64,000 nt of DNA, taken from assembly GCF_024343575.1 (NCBI RefSeq), contig NZ_RJUA01000120.1:1-64000 (forward strand), given 5' to 3'. Position numbers and translations under genes: made by a program. Origin of the DNA: Lacihabitans sp. LS3-19. Its GTDB lineage: Bacteria > Bacteroidota > Bacteroidia > Cytophagales > Spirosomataceae. Of this stretch, positions 17,972 through 25,961 are shown one piece after another; the first letter of the stretch is position 1; each line of letters starts with the position of its first letter. The notes beneath the pieces are model-generated. The model was given only the letters and a program-made list of their open reading frames with translations. It was not told the DNA's origin and did not search any database.

Positions 17972-19389
17972 AAAACAAACACTTTCTAATTCTTGCAATC
18001 GCACTTTTTGGTCTATTGGCAATGAGTTTTAATAAATCAAAAGTTACCAAACCCAACATAGTTCTGATTTACATAGACGATATGGGTTATGGGGATATTG
18101 CAAGATACGGAGCACAGGGTTATACCACGCCAAATTTTGACCAAATGGCGGCTGAAGGTATCTCTTTTACACAGTTTTATTCTCCACAGGCAGTTTGTAC
18201 AGCCTCAAGAGCAGGACTTTTAACAGGTTGCTACCCAAACAGATTGGGTTTTAGTGGAGCCATAGATCATACTTCAAAGATTGGCATAAATTCTGACGAA
18301 GAAACCATCGCTGAATTACTAAAAGATCAGGGATATGCCACCGCGGCTTATGGAAAATGGCATTTGGGTCATTTACCTAAATTTTTACCAACAAATCACG
18401 GTTTTGATGAGTTTTTCGGGATTCCATATTCTCATGATATGTGGCCTAATCATCCCGTAAACAAGAATTATTATCCAGCTTTACCATTGATCCAAAATTT
18501 AGAAACCATTGAAACTAACCCTGACAATACCCAGTTTACGACATGGTTTACAGAGAAAACTGTAGATTTTATTACCAGAAAAAAAGATCAACCTTTCTTT
18601 GTTTATTTGGCTCATCCTATGCCACATGTGCCTTTGGGTGTTTCGTCAAAGTTTAAAGGAAAATCAAAACAAGGTCTTTATGGCGATGTGATTATGGAAA
18701 TTGACTGGAGTTTAGGACAGGTTAGAGAGACTTTGAAAAAACTAAAATTAGATGAAAATACCTTAGTAATTGTAACAAGTGATAATGGACCATGGTTTAA
18801 TTATGGCAATCATGCTGGCTCCACAGGAGGCTTGAGAGAAGGCAAAGGCTCAACCTACGATGGAGGACAAAAAGTGCCATGTTTGATGTCGTGGAAAGGA
18901 AAAATTCCTAGTGGATTGGTGAGTAGTAGTCTTTCATCAGCTATCGATATTTTGCCCACAATAGTAGATGCTACAGGGGCAAAAATGCCCAAAAGACGAA
19001 TAGATGGTTTGAGTTTAATGGAGGTTTTAAATGGGAAAACAGATGCTAAACCACGCGAAACTTTTTTGTATTATTACCGTAGAAATAATTTGGAAGCAGT
19101 AAGACACGGCGATTGGAAATTGGTATTTCCACATCCTGGTCGTACTTATGAGGGTTTTTCACCTGGAAAAGACGGAATGCCTGGAGGTGCCAATGAAAAT
19201 CATAGTTTTGCCGGAGGATTGTATGATTTAAGAAGAGACCCGGGCGAAAGGTATAATCTAATGTTTGACTATCCGGAAATTACAAAACAATTAAATGAAA
19301 TTGCGGACAATGCAAGAGAAGATTTGGGCGATGCATTGACCCAAAAAGAAGGAAAAAATAGAAGAGAAATTGGAAGAATTGATAATTAA
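17968..19389 (+). CDS. Secreted Cys-type sulfatase (second of two)
   Basis: The protein (473 aa) starts with a signal sequence or membrane anchor (HFLILAIALFGLLAMSF) and the sulfatase opening KPNIVLIYIDDMGYGD. The active-site signature is CTASRAGLLTG (Cys77), the C-x-A-x-R variant, as distinct from C-x-P-x-R in its partner. GKWHLGHL, HPMPHVPLG and VTSDNGPW with GSTGGLREGKGSTYDGG are typical of arylsulfatase-A/N-acetylgalactosamine-6-sulfatase-like enzymes. It is coupled to the upstream sulfatase by ATGA overlap and followed after 6 bp by a glycosylasparaginase, so all three form one operon. The two different signatures suggest two sulfate positions on one glycan are removed; the substrate is inferred. 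Confidence 0.92.
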   Translation: MKNKHFLILAIALFGLLAMSFNKSKVTKPNIVLIYIDDMGYGDIARYGAQGYTTPNFDQMAAEGISFTQFYSPQAVCTASRAGLLTGCYPNRLGFSGAIDHTSKIGINSDEETIAELLKDQGYATAAYGKWHLGHLPKFLPTNHGFDEFFGIPYSHDMWPNHPVNKNYYPALPLIQNLETIETNPDNTQFTTWFTEKTVDFITRKKDQPFFVYLAHPMPHVPLGVSSKFKGKSKQGLYGDVIMEIDWSLGQVRETLKKLKLDENTLVIVTSDNGPWFNYGNHAGSTGGLREGKGSTYDGGQKVPCLMSWKGKIPSGLVSSSLSSAIDILPTIVDATGAKMPKRRIDGLSLMEVLNGKTDAKPRETFLYYYRRNNLEAVRHGDWKLVFPHPGRTYEGFSPGKDGMPGGANENHSFAGGLYDLRRDPGERYNLMFDYPEITKQLNEIADNAREDLGDALTQKEGKNRREIGRIDN

Positions 19390-19395
19390 TAAAAA

Positions 19396-20439
19396 ATGAA
19401 TAACAGAAGAAAGTTTTTGAATAGAAGCCTTTTAGGCTTAGCTACAATGTCATTTTCGAAGAGTTTTGCGGCACCAAAGGTGAAGAAAAAACCAATTGTA
19501 ATATCTACTTGGGATAGTGGGATTCCAGTAAATGAGGCTGCAATGGAGGTTTTGAAAAACACAAATGGAAGAGCATTGGATGCAGTTGAAAAAGGAGCCA
19601 ACAATATTGAAGATACCATAAACTGCTGTGTAGGTTTGGGTGGAAATCCAGACAGAGAAGGGCGAGTTACATTAGACGCAAGTATAATGGATGACAAGAT
19701 GAATTGTGGTGGGGTGGCTTTTATGGAAAATATCAAACATCCAATATCAGTGGCTAGAAAAGTAATGGAAGATACGCCGCATGTGCTTTTGGTAGGTGAT
19801 GGAGCAAGACAATTTGCGATAGAAAAAGGATTTGTGGCAGAACCCGATGTATTGTCAAAAGATGCACAAAAAGCGTACGACAATTGGCTAAAAAAATCTG
19901 AATACAAGCCAGTTAAGAATATTGAATTGCAGCAAAACAAAGCATTTCAGAAAGGAAGCGGACCGTTTGCTCCACAAATGTTAGAGAATGGAGACTTCAA
20001 TCATGATACCATGGCATTGTTGGCTTTGGACAATTCTGGGAATCTTTCAGGTGCTTGTACTACTTCTGGAATGGGTTTTAAAATGCGTGGCAGAGTAGGG
20101 GATTCACCAATTATTGGTGCTGGATTATATGTAGACAACGAAGTTGGTGCTTGCACATCCTCTGGTCAAGGCGAAGAAGTAGTAAGAATTGCGGGTTCAC
20201 ATTTGGTAGTGGAGTTTATGCGTCAAGGTAAATCTCCAGAAATGGCTTGCAAAATGGCCATAGAAAGATTAGTGAAAATTAATCCTAAAAAAGCAAAAGA
20301 AGAATTCCAAGTAGGTTTTATTGCTTTAAACAAATATGGTGAGTACGGTGCTTTTGCTATAAACCCAGGTTTTGTTTTTTCGGTAACTACCGCTCCAGGA
20401 AACGGAAAAGTTATAAAAGCCAAAAGTTATTTTAACTAA
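19396..20439 (+). CDS. N4-(beta-N-acetylglucosaminyl)-L-asparaginase (glycosylasparaginase)
   Basis: This Ntn-hydrolase (347 aa) cuts the GlcNAc-Asn bond that remains after N-glycan breakdown. The autoprocessing site is NHDTMALLALD, with cleavage expected between Asp204 and the new N-terminal nucleophile Thr205. GACTTSGMGFKMRGRVGDSPIIGAG and GACTSSGQGEE are the substrate-binding loops of glycosylasparaginases, and the alpha subunit contains GNPDREGRVTLDASIMD. The N-terminus NNRRKFLNRSLLGLATM looks like a twin-arginine export signal, implying periplasmic location after folding. It is the third gene of the sulfatase operon. The asparaginase/isoaspartyl-peptidase branch is less likely given the length and loop sequences. 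Confidence 0.92.
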   Translation: MNNRRKFLNRSLLGLATMSFSKSFAAPKVKKKPIVISTWDSGIPVNEAAMEVLKNTNGRALDAVEKGANNIEDTINCCVGLGGNPDREGRVTLDASIMDDKMNCGGVAFMENIKHPISVARKVMEDTPHVLLVGDGARQFAIEKGFVAEPDVLSKDAQKAYDNWLKKSEYKPVKNIELQQNKAFQKGSGPFAPQMLENGDFNHDTMALLALDNSGNLSGACTTSGMGFKMRGRVGDSPIIGAGLYVDNEVGACTSSGQGEEVVRIAGSHLVVEFMRQGKSPEMACKMAIERLVKINPKKAKEEFQVGFIALNKYGEYGAFAINPGFVFSVTTAPGNGKVIKAKSYFN

Positions 20440-20466
20440 AGCCAAAAAATAACCGACATCCTAAAA

Positions 20467-20630
20467 CTCCCTCTCCTTTGGAGAGGGCCGGGGTGAGGTA
20501 AAACAGACAATCTCCTTTGAAGAGGGTCCGCAATGAGATTAAGTGATTTCCCTCCCTCTCCTGTGGAGAGGGTTGGGGTGAGGTTAAGTGATAATCCTCC
20601 CTCTCTTCTGGAGATTGTCCAGGGGAGGTT
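20467..20630. repeat. Four degenerate GC-rich intergenic repeat units (REP-like)
   Basis: Four imperfect copies of a palindromic CTCCCTCTCC..GGAGAGGG core followed by a GGGGTGAGGT-type tail start near 20467, 20506, 20552 and 20597, spaced about 39-46 bp. Units 1 and 3 are best conserved; units 2 and 4 are decayed. The block is strikingly GC-rich for this genome and fills the space between converging genes. Elements of this look are scattered in intergenic DNA of many Bacteroidota. They may act as transcript-end structures; no transposase is beside them. Confidence 0.8.
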
Positions 20631-20637
20631 AAAAAAA

Positions 20638-21762
20638 TCAAAATTCTGACTTCAATAACACATCCAAAACAGGTTTAGCCTTACCTTCTCTATCCCAAAG
20701 CAATGGATAATTGGTACGGCCGGGAATAGGATAGCCGTTTTTCCAAGACATTTGGTCTTGAACACCCCAAAGTGTTACTCGGTCTATTTTATCTTTTTTG
20801 CTATAAAAAATCTCAAACAATTCTTTGTAACGATCAGATAGTTGTTGTAGAATATCTGCAGGTAAACCGTTTTGATAAGGGTCGAGATATTCTTTAAATT
20901 CTTCATTCTGAAACTGCTTATGCAAAAAAGCCTGACCTATTATCTGTCCTTCACGCGTAACAGGAAGCACATCTACATCTAGCTCTGTAATCATAACTTT
21001 TACGCCACAGGCCGCATAAGCGTCTATCGCATCTTTTATGTATTGATTATTAGGGTAATTTAAACCCCAGTGCCCTTGTATGCCAACACCATCAATCCTA
21101 ATTCCTTCTTTCTTAAGCATTTTCACCAAACGCACTATGCCTTTTACTTTTTCTGGCCTCCAAGCATTAAAATCGTTGTAGTACAATTCAGTATTTGGGG
21201 CATATTGTGCTGCATATTTAAAAGACAACCTCACCAATTCGTCTCCGCCACCGACACCTTCAACCCATTTGGTTGATCTGTAAGTTCCATCATCGTCAAT
21301 CACCTCGTTTACTACATCCCATGCTTGTACCTTACCTGAATATCTCCCAGCCACAGTTTTGATATGATCATGCAATCTCTGTTTTACTGCATCTTTCGGT
21401 TTTTTATTTCCTTTTTCATCAAAGAAAAACCAATCGGGCGTTTGATTATGCCAAACCAAAGTGTGCCCAATCACAAACATATTGTGTTTTTTTCCAAAAG
21501 CCACATATTCGTCAGCAGCAGTCCAATCGTATTCACCTGGTTTTGGATTTACAACTTCGGTTTTCATTACATTTTCTACCGTAATGCTATTAAAGTGTTC
21601 AATAACAATGTCCTGCGATATTTTATTTTGTCCATTTACAATGGCAGGATTTACCGCTGCTCCAATTTTAAAATCATTGGCAAATTTACTTTTTAGGGAA
21701 AGTTTTTCTTGAGAAAAAGCAACAGTTGAACTTAAGAAAAAAACAATAGTTATTAATCGCAT
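20638..21762 (-). CDS. Secreted GH10 endo-1,4-beta-xylanase
   Basis: The 374-residue protein has a signal peptide (ITIVFFLSSTVAFSQ, ending near residue 18) and a single GH10 catalytic barrel with no added binding module. The acid/base Glu153 is in WDVVNEV and the nucleophile Glu260 in VMITELDVD. Further family marks are ENVMKTEVVNPKPGEYDW, GHTLVWHNQTPDWFF and GVGIQGHWGLNYP. It hydrolyses internal xylan bonds. Its 3' end abuts the GC-rich repeat block, and it is divergent from the fucosidase gene, so both may share regulatory DNA at 21763-21887. Confidence 0.95.
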   Translation of the reverse strand: MRLITIVFFLSSTVAFSQEKLSLKSKFANDFKIGAAVNPAIVNGQNKISQDIVIEHFNSITVENVMKTEVVNPKPGEYDWTAADEYVAFGKKHNMFVIGHTLVWHNQTPDWFFFDEKGNKKPKDAVKQRLHDHIKTVAGRYSGKVQAWDVVNEVIDDDGTYRSTKWVEGVGGGDELVRLSFKYAAQYAPNTELYYNDFNAWRPEKVKGIVRLVKMLKKEGIRIDGVGIQGHWGLNYPNNQYIKDAIDAYAACGVKVMITELDVDVLPVTREGQIIGQAFLHKQFQNEEFKEYLDPYQNGLPADILQQLSDRYKELFEIFYSKKDKIDRVTLWGVQDQMSWKNGYPIPGRTNYPLLWDREGKAKPVLDVLLKSEF

Positions 21763-21887
21763 TTTGGTTGAATATTTTTTGTAAAAATAGGAGAAAAATG
21801 TTATTTTTAAGAATCAATTTAAATAAAAAGGACAGCAATTTAAAAAGGTAGATATCTATCATTTTTAAAATACAAATCTAAAATTTA

Positions 21888-23261
21888 ATGAAAAAACTAG
21901 CTCTTTACTTCCTTATTTTAACTTTTTCAGTAAATCTTCAAGCTCAATATCAAGCAAATTGGGAAAGTCTAGACAAGAGACAAACACCCACTTGGTTTGA
22001 AGATGCAAAATTTGGAATATTTATACACTGGGGCGTTTATTCTGTGCCAGCATGGGCCACAAACTCCAATGCGGATGGCTTTGGAAGCGGTTATGCGGAA
22101 TGGTATTGGCAAAGACTATTTACCCCAAAACTTAAAATTCATAAAGAGTTTACGGATTTTCATCAAAAAAACTTCGGGAATAAAACCTATCAAGAATTTG
22201 CGAAAGATTTCAAAGCTGAGCTATTTCAACCTGATGTTTGGGCAAAAATATTTGAAAATGCAGGGGCGAAATATGTGGTCTTAACATCCAAACACCATGA
22301 AGGATTTACCTTGTGGCCAAGCAAGGAATCTTGGAATTGGAACGCTGTGGACATTGGACCCAATAGAGATTTGGTGGGAGATTTAGGCAAGGCTGTTAAA
22401 GAAAGAAACCTAAAAATGGGCTATTACTATTCTTTATATGAGTGGTACAATCCAACCTATAAGACTGATTTAAAGCGTTATGTAGACGAACACATGCTGC
22501 CTCAGATGCGTGATTTGGTTAGTAACTATCAGCCAGATATTCTTTGGACGGATGGCGAATGGGATCATAAAGCCAAAGACTGGAAAAGTGAGGAGTTTTT
22601 AGCGTGGCTTTACAACGAATCTCCAGTTAAAAATAATATTGTCGTGAACGACCGATGGGGCAATGATACCAAAGCCAAACACGGGAGTTTTCTAACATCA
22701 GAATATGGGCACGGAGGAGATGATAATTCGGAAAAACTAAATGGATTTGCCAGACCTTGGGAGGAGTGTCGCGGCATGGGAGATTCGTTTGGATATAATA
22801 GAAATGAAAACTTAGAAAAATACCAAACCGGCGAGCAATTGGTTCATCAATTAATCGATATCGTATCGAAAGGGGGCAATCTTTTGTTAAATATTGGTCC
22901 TGCGGCAGATGGTACGATTCCGGTAATTATGCAAGAGAGATTAAATGAGATTGGAACTTGGTTAAAAGTAAATGGAGAAGCGATATATGGTACCAGGAAA
23001 TGGACAAAAAGTTCGGACGAAAACAAGAATTATTTCACAACAAAAGGAAATGATTTATACTTGATTGTCACGGATTGGAAAGATGAAATAAAAATTCCAA
23101 ATATTGCACAACCTTCTGATATAGAAATGATTGGATTTGATGGAAAAGTTAGTTGGAAGTTTAAAAATGGAGAAGTTGTAATAAAATCTCCAAATGTAAA
23201 TCCAAAGTCAATTCCTTGTGATTATGCTTGGGTTTACAAAATTGAAGGAGGGGCTAAATGA
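21888..23261 (+). CDS. Secreted GH29 alpha-L-fucosidase
   Basis: A Sec signal peptide (LALYFLILTFSVNLQAQ, residue 20) precedes the GH29 domain: PTWFEDAKFGIFIHWGVYSVPAW, VLTSKHHEGFTLWPS and QPDILWTDGEWD, where Asp222 is the expected nucleophile. GNLLLNIGPAADGTIP closes the barrel and a small C-terminal beta-domain follows. At 457 residues the length is typical. The enzyme removes alpha-linked L-fucose from glycoproteins or plant/algal glycans. With the glycosylasparaginase and sulfatases it supports a fucosylated, sulfated glycan as target. It appears monocistronic. Confidence 0.95.
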   Translation: MKKLALYFLILTFSVNLQAQYQANWESLDKRQTPTWFEDAKFGIFIHWGVYSVPAWATNSNADGFGSGYAEWYWQRLFTPKLKIHKEFTDFHQKNFGNKTYQEFAKDFKAELFQPDVWAKIFENAGAKYVVLTSKHHEGFTLWPSKESWNWNAVDIGPNRDLVGDLGKAVKERNLKMGYYYSLYEWYNPTYKTDLKRYVDEHMLPQMRDLVSNYQPDILWTDGEWDHKAKDWKSEEFLAWLYNESPVKNNIVVNDRWGNDTKAKHGSFLTSEYGHGGDDNSEKLNGFARPWEECRGMGDSFGYNRNENLEKYQTGEQLVHQLIDIVSKGGNLLLNIGPAADGTIPVIMQERLNEIGTWLKVNGEAIYGTRKWTKSSDENKNYFTTKGNDLYLIVTDWKDEIKIPNIAQPSDIEMIGFDGKVSWKFKNGEVVIKSPNVNPKSIPCDYAWVYKIEGGAK

Positions 23262-23325
23262 GCCCAAAGCTCTTTATTTAAGCGGATTTATCGAAAAATA
23301 ATACCAAGTCTAAGCCAATCAAAGT

Positions 23326-23724
23326 TTACCAATTTAAGTCTAATAAAAAACCTATAAATCCCAAAGAAAAATAAAAAGTAACACCCCAAGCTGTCCAAGT
23401 CATGGCTTGCATTGAACGCTTGTCATAGCCTTGACTAAAATCTATAATGATGATCAAAATGGTTATAAAACCAGGAAGAAAAAAGCAAAGGATTTTCCAT
23501 CCCAATGAGAGCTTCAATTCCGCTTTTTTTTCATAAAATTCTGCCTCTTCAATTGCATCAGTTATGATTTCTTCTTTTCGAACTAAACTGACATTTCGCG
23601 TTTTAAGCTCTAATTGAGCTGCTTCTACAGCCTCTTTTTGGTAATCTTTACTATTTACAAAAACCAAAGAAATTAATTCTTTGTCAGATTTTTTCTTCAT
23701 TACAGCATGGAAGCTTGTATTCAT
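23326..23724 (-). CDS. Small membrane protein of unknown function
   Basis: This 132-residue protein is unrecognised. Its N-terminal ~75 residues are charged and helical (SDKELISLVFVNSKDYQKEAVEAA, EAEFYEKKAEL) and two hydrophobic segments follow at about residues 78-95 and 112-128. Met9 (position 23700) is an alternative start. It lies immediately downstream of the M16 peptidase gene on the same strand (56-bp gap) and may share its transcript. Confidence 0.65.
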   Translation of the reverse strand: MNTSFHAVMKKKSDKELISLVFVNSKDYQKEAVEAAQLELKTRNVSLVRKEEIITDAIEEAEFYEKKAELKLSLGWKILCFFLPGFITILIIIIDFSQGYDKRSMQAMTWTAWGVTFYFSLGFIGFLLDLNW

Positions 23725-23780
23725 TTTTATGGGTATTACTAAGCCAATTATCTTTTAATAATATCTACAAAAAACATGCC

Positions 23781-25016
23781 TTATTCGGCAGCATAAATCA
23801 AAGTATTACAATTTTCATTTTTCAATATTTCTTTGGCTTGAGTAAGAATATTTTCTTTACTTACGTTCTGAATCTTTTCTTTGTCTTGGTTGCAATAGTT
23901 TACATCTCCAGCGTTGGCCGCAAAAGCAATGTTCATCACTCTATTCAACAATTCTACTTCTCCAAACGCAATAGTAGAATAAGCTTGGTTTTTTACTTTA
24001 TCTAGCTCAATATCAGAGATATCGGTATTTTTAATTTCATCCAAAACTTCACCAATGGCTGCTTCAGCTTCTGTGAAATTCACATTTTGATTTAAATTAC
24101 CACTTACCACCAGTAATCCTGGATCTAAAGAACTCGTTACGTAAGCGGAAATATTGTTAAATAATTTATGCTCTTTTACCAATTTTTGATGAAAACGGGC
24201 CGATTTTCCCCTTCCTAAAACATCTCCCAATAAATCTGCCTCATAAAAGCCATTTTCGTATCGACCAGGCATGTGGAAGGCCTTATAGATAGCATTTAAA
24301 GGAACTTTTGCTGTAGTTTCTAACCTTCGTTCAAGAGATTGTAAAGGCTCTTTTGGTAAATTCCTCTGAGCTATTTTTCCGGCTGGGATATCTCCAAACC
24401 ATTTTTTTGCTAATTTTTCAATTTGCGACACACTCACATTTCCACCAACTACCAAAGTGGCATTATTAGGTAGGTAATGGCTGTAAAAGAAATCTTTGAC
24501 ATCTTGCATGGTTGCGTTTTCTATATGACTGATTTCCTTGCCAATCGTTGCCCATTGGTACGGATGAGCCGAATATGCTACGGGTCGTAATTTTAACCAA
24601 ACATCGCCGTAAGGTTGATTGAGATATCTTTGCTTAAACTCTTCAATAACTACACTACGCTGTACTTCTAAAACCTTTGGGTCAAATGACAAACTCAACA
24701 TTCGATCTGATTCTAGCCAAAAGGCGGTTTCTAGGTTTTCGACTGGCAGTGTAATATAATAATTTGTTATATCTGGCGAAGTAAAAGCATTGTTTTCACC
24801 TCCCACTTTCTGAAGAGGCTCATCATAGGATGGAATATTTTTGGAACCTCCAAACATCAAATGCTCAAACAAGTGTGCAAAGCCAGTTTTATTAGGGTTT
24901 TCGTCCCGTGAGCCTACGTTATAACAAATGTTAAAGGCTGCAATTGGGCTAGTTTTATCTTCATGTACGTAAACTTTAAGGCCGTTGTTAAGTTCGAAAT
25001 ATTGGTATTGAATCAT
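23781..25016 (-). CDS. M16-family zinc metallopeptidase
   Basis: The 411-residue protein carries the inverted zinc motif HLFEH (His48, Glu51, His52) and a distal Glu ligand in VVIEEF (residues 123-126), the signature of active M16 peptidases. FELNNGLKVYVHEDKTSPIAAFNICYNVGSRDE is the classic N-terminus, and SHYLPNNATLVVGG opens the second half. No signal peptide is visible, so it may be cytoplasmic, unlike exported pitrilysin homologues. In many Bacteroidota two M16 genes are paired; here only one is present. It is divergent from ispF with about 56 bp between starts. Confidence 0.92.
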   Translation of the reverse strand: MIQYQYFELNNGLKVYVHEDKTSPIAAFNICYNVGSRDENPNKTGFAHLFEHLMFGGSKNIPSYDEPLQKVGGENNAFTSPDITNYYITLPVENLETAFWLESDRMLSLSFDPKVLEVQRSVVIEEFKQRYLNQPYGDVWLKLRPVAYSAHPYQWATIGKEISHIENATMQDVKDFFYSHYLPNNATLVVGGNVSVSQIEKLAKKWFGDIPAGKIAQRNLPKEPLQSLERRLETTAKVPLNAIYKAFHMPGRYENGFYEADLLGDVLGRGKSARFHQKLVKEHKLFNNISAYVTSSLDPGLLVVSGNLNQNVNFTEAEAAIGEVLDEIKNTDISDIELDKVKNQAYSTIAFGEVELLNRVMNIAFAANAGDVNYCNQDKEKIQNVSKENILTQAKEILKNENCNTLIYAAE

Positions 25017-25072
25017 TAAATGCTTTTATTTGGTGTAAATTTATACCTAATTTTACGATAAAAAAACACAAA

Positions 25073-25552
25073 ATGAAATTCAGAATAGGGCATGGCTACG
25101 ATGTGCATCAGTTGGCAGAAGGATATGAGTTGAGCTTGGGTGGTATTAAAATACCTCATAATGTGGGTTCTATGGGACATTCTGATGCCGATGTGCTACT
25201 TCATGCTATATGCGATGCCTTATTGGGTGCACTTTCTCTTGGAGATATTGGCAAACATTTCAAAAACACCGATCCGCAATGGAGAGGAATGGATAGCAAA
25301 GTTTTTTTGACCAAAGTAACAGAAATGATAGGGGACAAGGGTTACAAAATTGGTAACATTGATAGCACGCTTATTTTAGAAGAACCCAAAATCGGTAAGT
25401 ACATTCCTGAAATGAAAATCGCTATAGCTAATTGTTGCAACATTGAGCCAGGCGATGTCTCCATCAAAGCCACTACATCCGAAACCATGGGATTTGTGGG
25501 TAATAAAGAAGGTTTAGAGGCTCATGCGGTTTGTCTGGTTTATAAGGATTGA
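25073..25552 (+). CDS. ispF: 2-C-methyl-D-erythritol 2,4-cyclodiphosphate synthase
   Basis: This enzyme of the MEP isoprenoid pathway cyclises CDP-methylerythritol 2-phosphate, releasing CMP. The 159-residue length and motifs are exact for the family: RIGHGYDVHQL (metal ligands Asp10 and His12), LGGIKIPHNVGSMGHSDADVLLHAICDALLGA, DIGKHFKNTDPQWRGMDS and the C-terminal SIKATTSETMGFVGNKEGLEAHAV. It stands alone between the divergent M16 gene and a terminator. The later pathway enzyme IspG is encoded elsewhere in this window (48290). Confidence 0.97.
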   Translation: MKFRIGHGYDVHQLAEGYELSLGGIKIPHNVGSMGHSDADVLLHAICDALLGALSLGDIGKHFKNTDPQWRGMDSKVFLTKVTEMIGDKGYKIGNIDSTLILEEPKIGKYIPEMKIAIANCCNIEPGDVSIKATTSETMGFVGNKEGLEAHAVCLVYKD

Positions 25553-25570
25553 TGTGGATTCATTATATTT

Positions 25571-25610
25571 AAAAGCAGCATTTCGATATGGGAAATGCTG
25601 CTTTTTTTTA
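25571..25610. terminator. Intrinsic terminator between ispF and the LytTR gene
   Basis: A 13-bp perfect stem (25571-25583 / 25593-25605) built on AGCAGCATTT is followed by T residues. The A-run before it allows use in both directions for the converging genes. Confidence 0.9.
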
Positions 25611-25625
25611 TTCCTTAGGCTATTC

Positions 25626-25949
25626 TCAGCCAAAAAACAATTTCCCTTTTCTTCTTGAAAAAGCTATTTTGATTTGATTGGGAAGAACACAGGTATTATT
25701 CTCAATCCTCACCACCAAATCAATATTTACTATACTCTGGCGGTTGATTCTTACAAAATTCTTGAATGGCAACAACCGATTTTCGATGATTTTGAGTGTA
25801 GTAGAACTCAGTATTTTCTTGCCATTAGACATAAGAATTTGGGTATAATTTAAGTCTGATTCTAGGTGTAAAATCTCATTCGGAGCGAGGTATTTTCTAC
25901 TGCCCACATGCACTTGCGGGCAGTTCTCTATGTATTTTATGGTTTCCAT
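25626..25949 (-). CDS. Stand-alone LytTR DNA-binding protein
   Basis: At 107 residues this is a LytTR domain with little else: NEILHLESDLNYTQILMSNGK, STTLKIIENRLLPFKNFVRINRQSIVNIDLVVRI are the expected strands and recognition helices of AlgR/AgrA/LytR regulators. There is no receiver domain, so the signal must come from another partner or from abundance. It starts 12 bp after the stop of the upstream surface-protein gene on the same strand and is probably co-transcribed with it. It could regulate that gene; this is an inference. Confidence 0.85.
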   Translation of the reverse strand: METIKYIENCPQVHVGSRKYLAPNEILHLESDLNYTQILMSNGKKILSSTTLKIIENRLLPFKNFVRINRQSIVNIDLVVRIENNTCVLPNQIKIAFSRRKGKLFFG

Positions 25950-25961
25950 AGCTTATGTTTT

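Noticed and set aside
20467-20630. Short spaced repeats resembling a small CRISPR
   Set aside because: Units are degenerate palindromes with similar, not unique, intervening sequence, and no cas genes are nearby.
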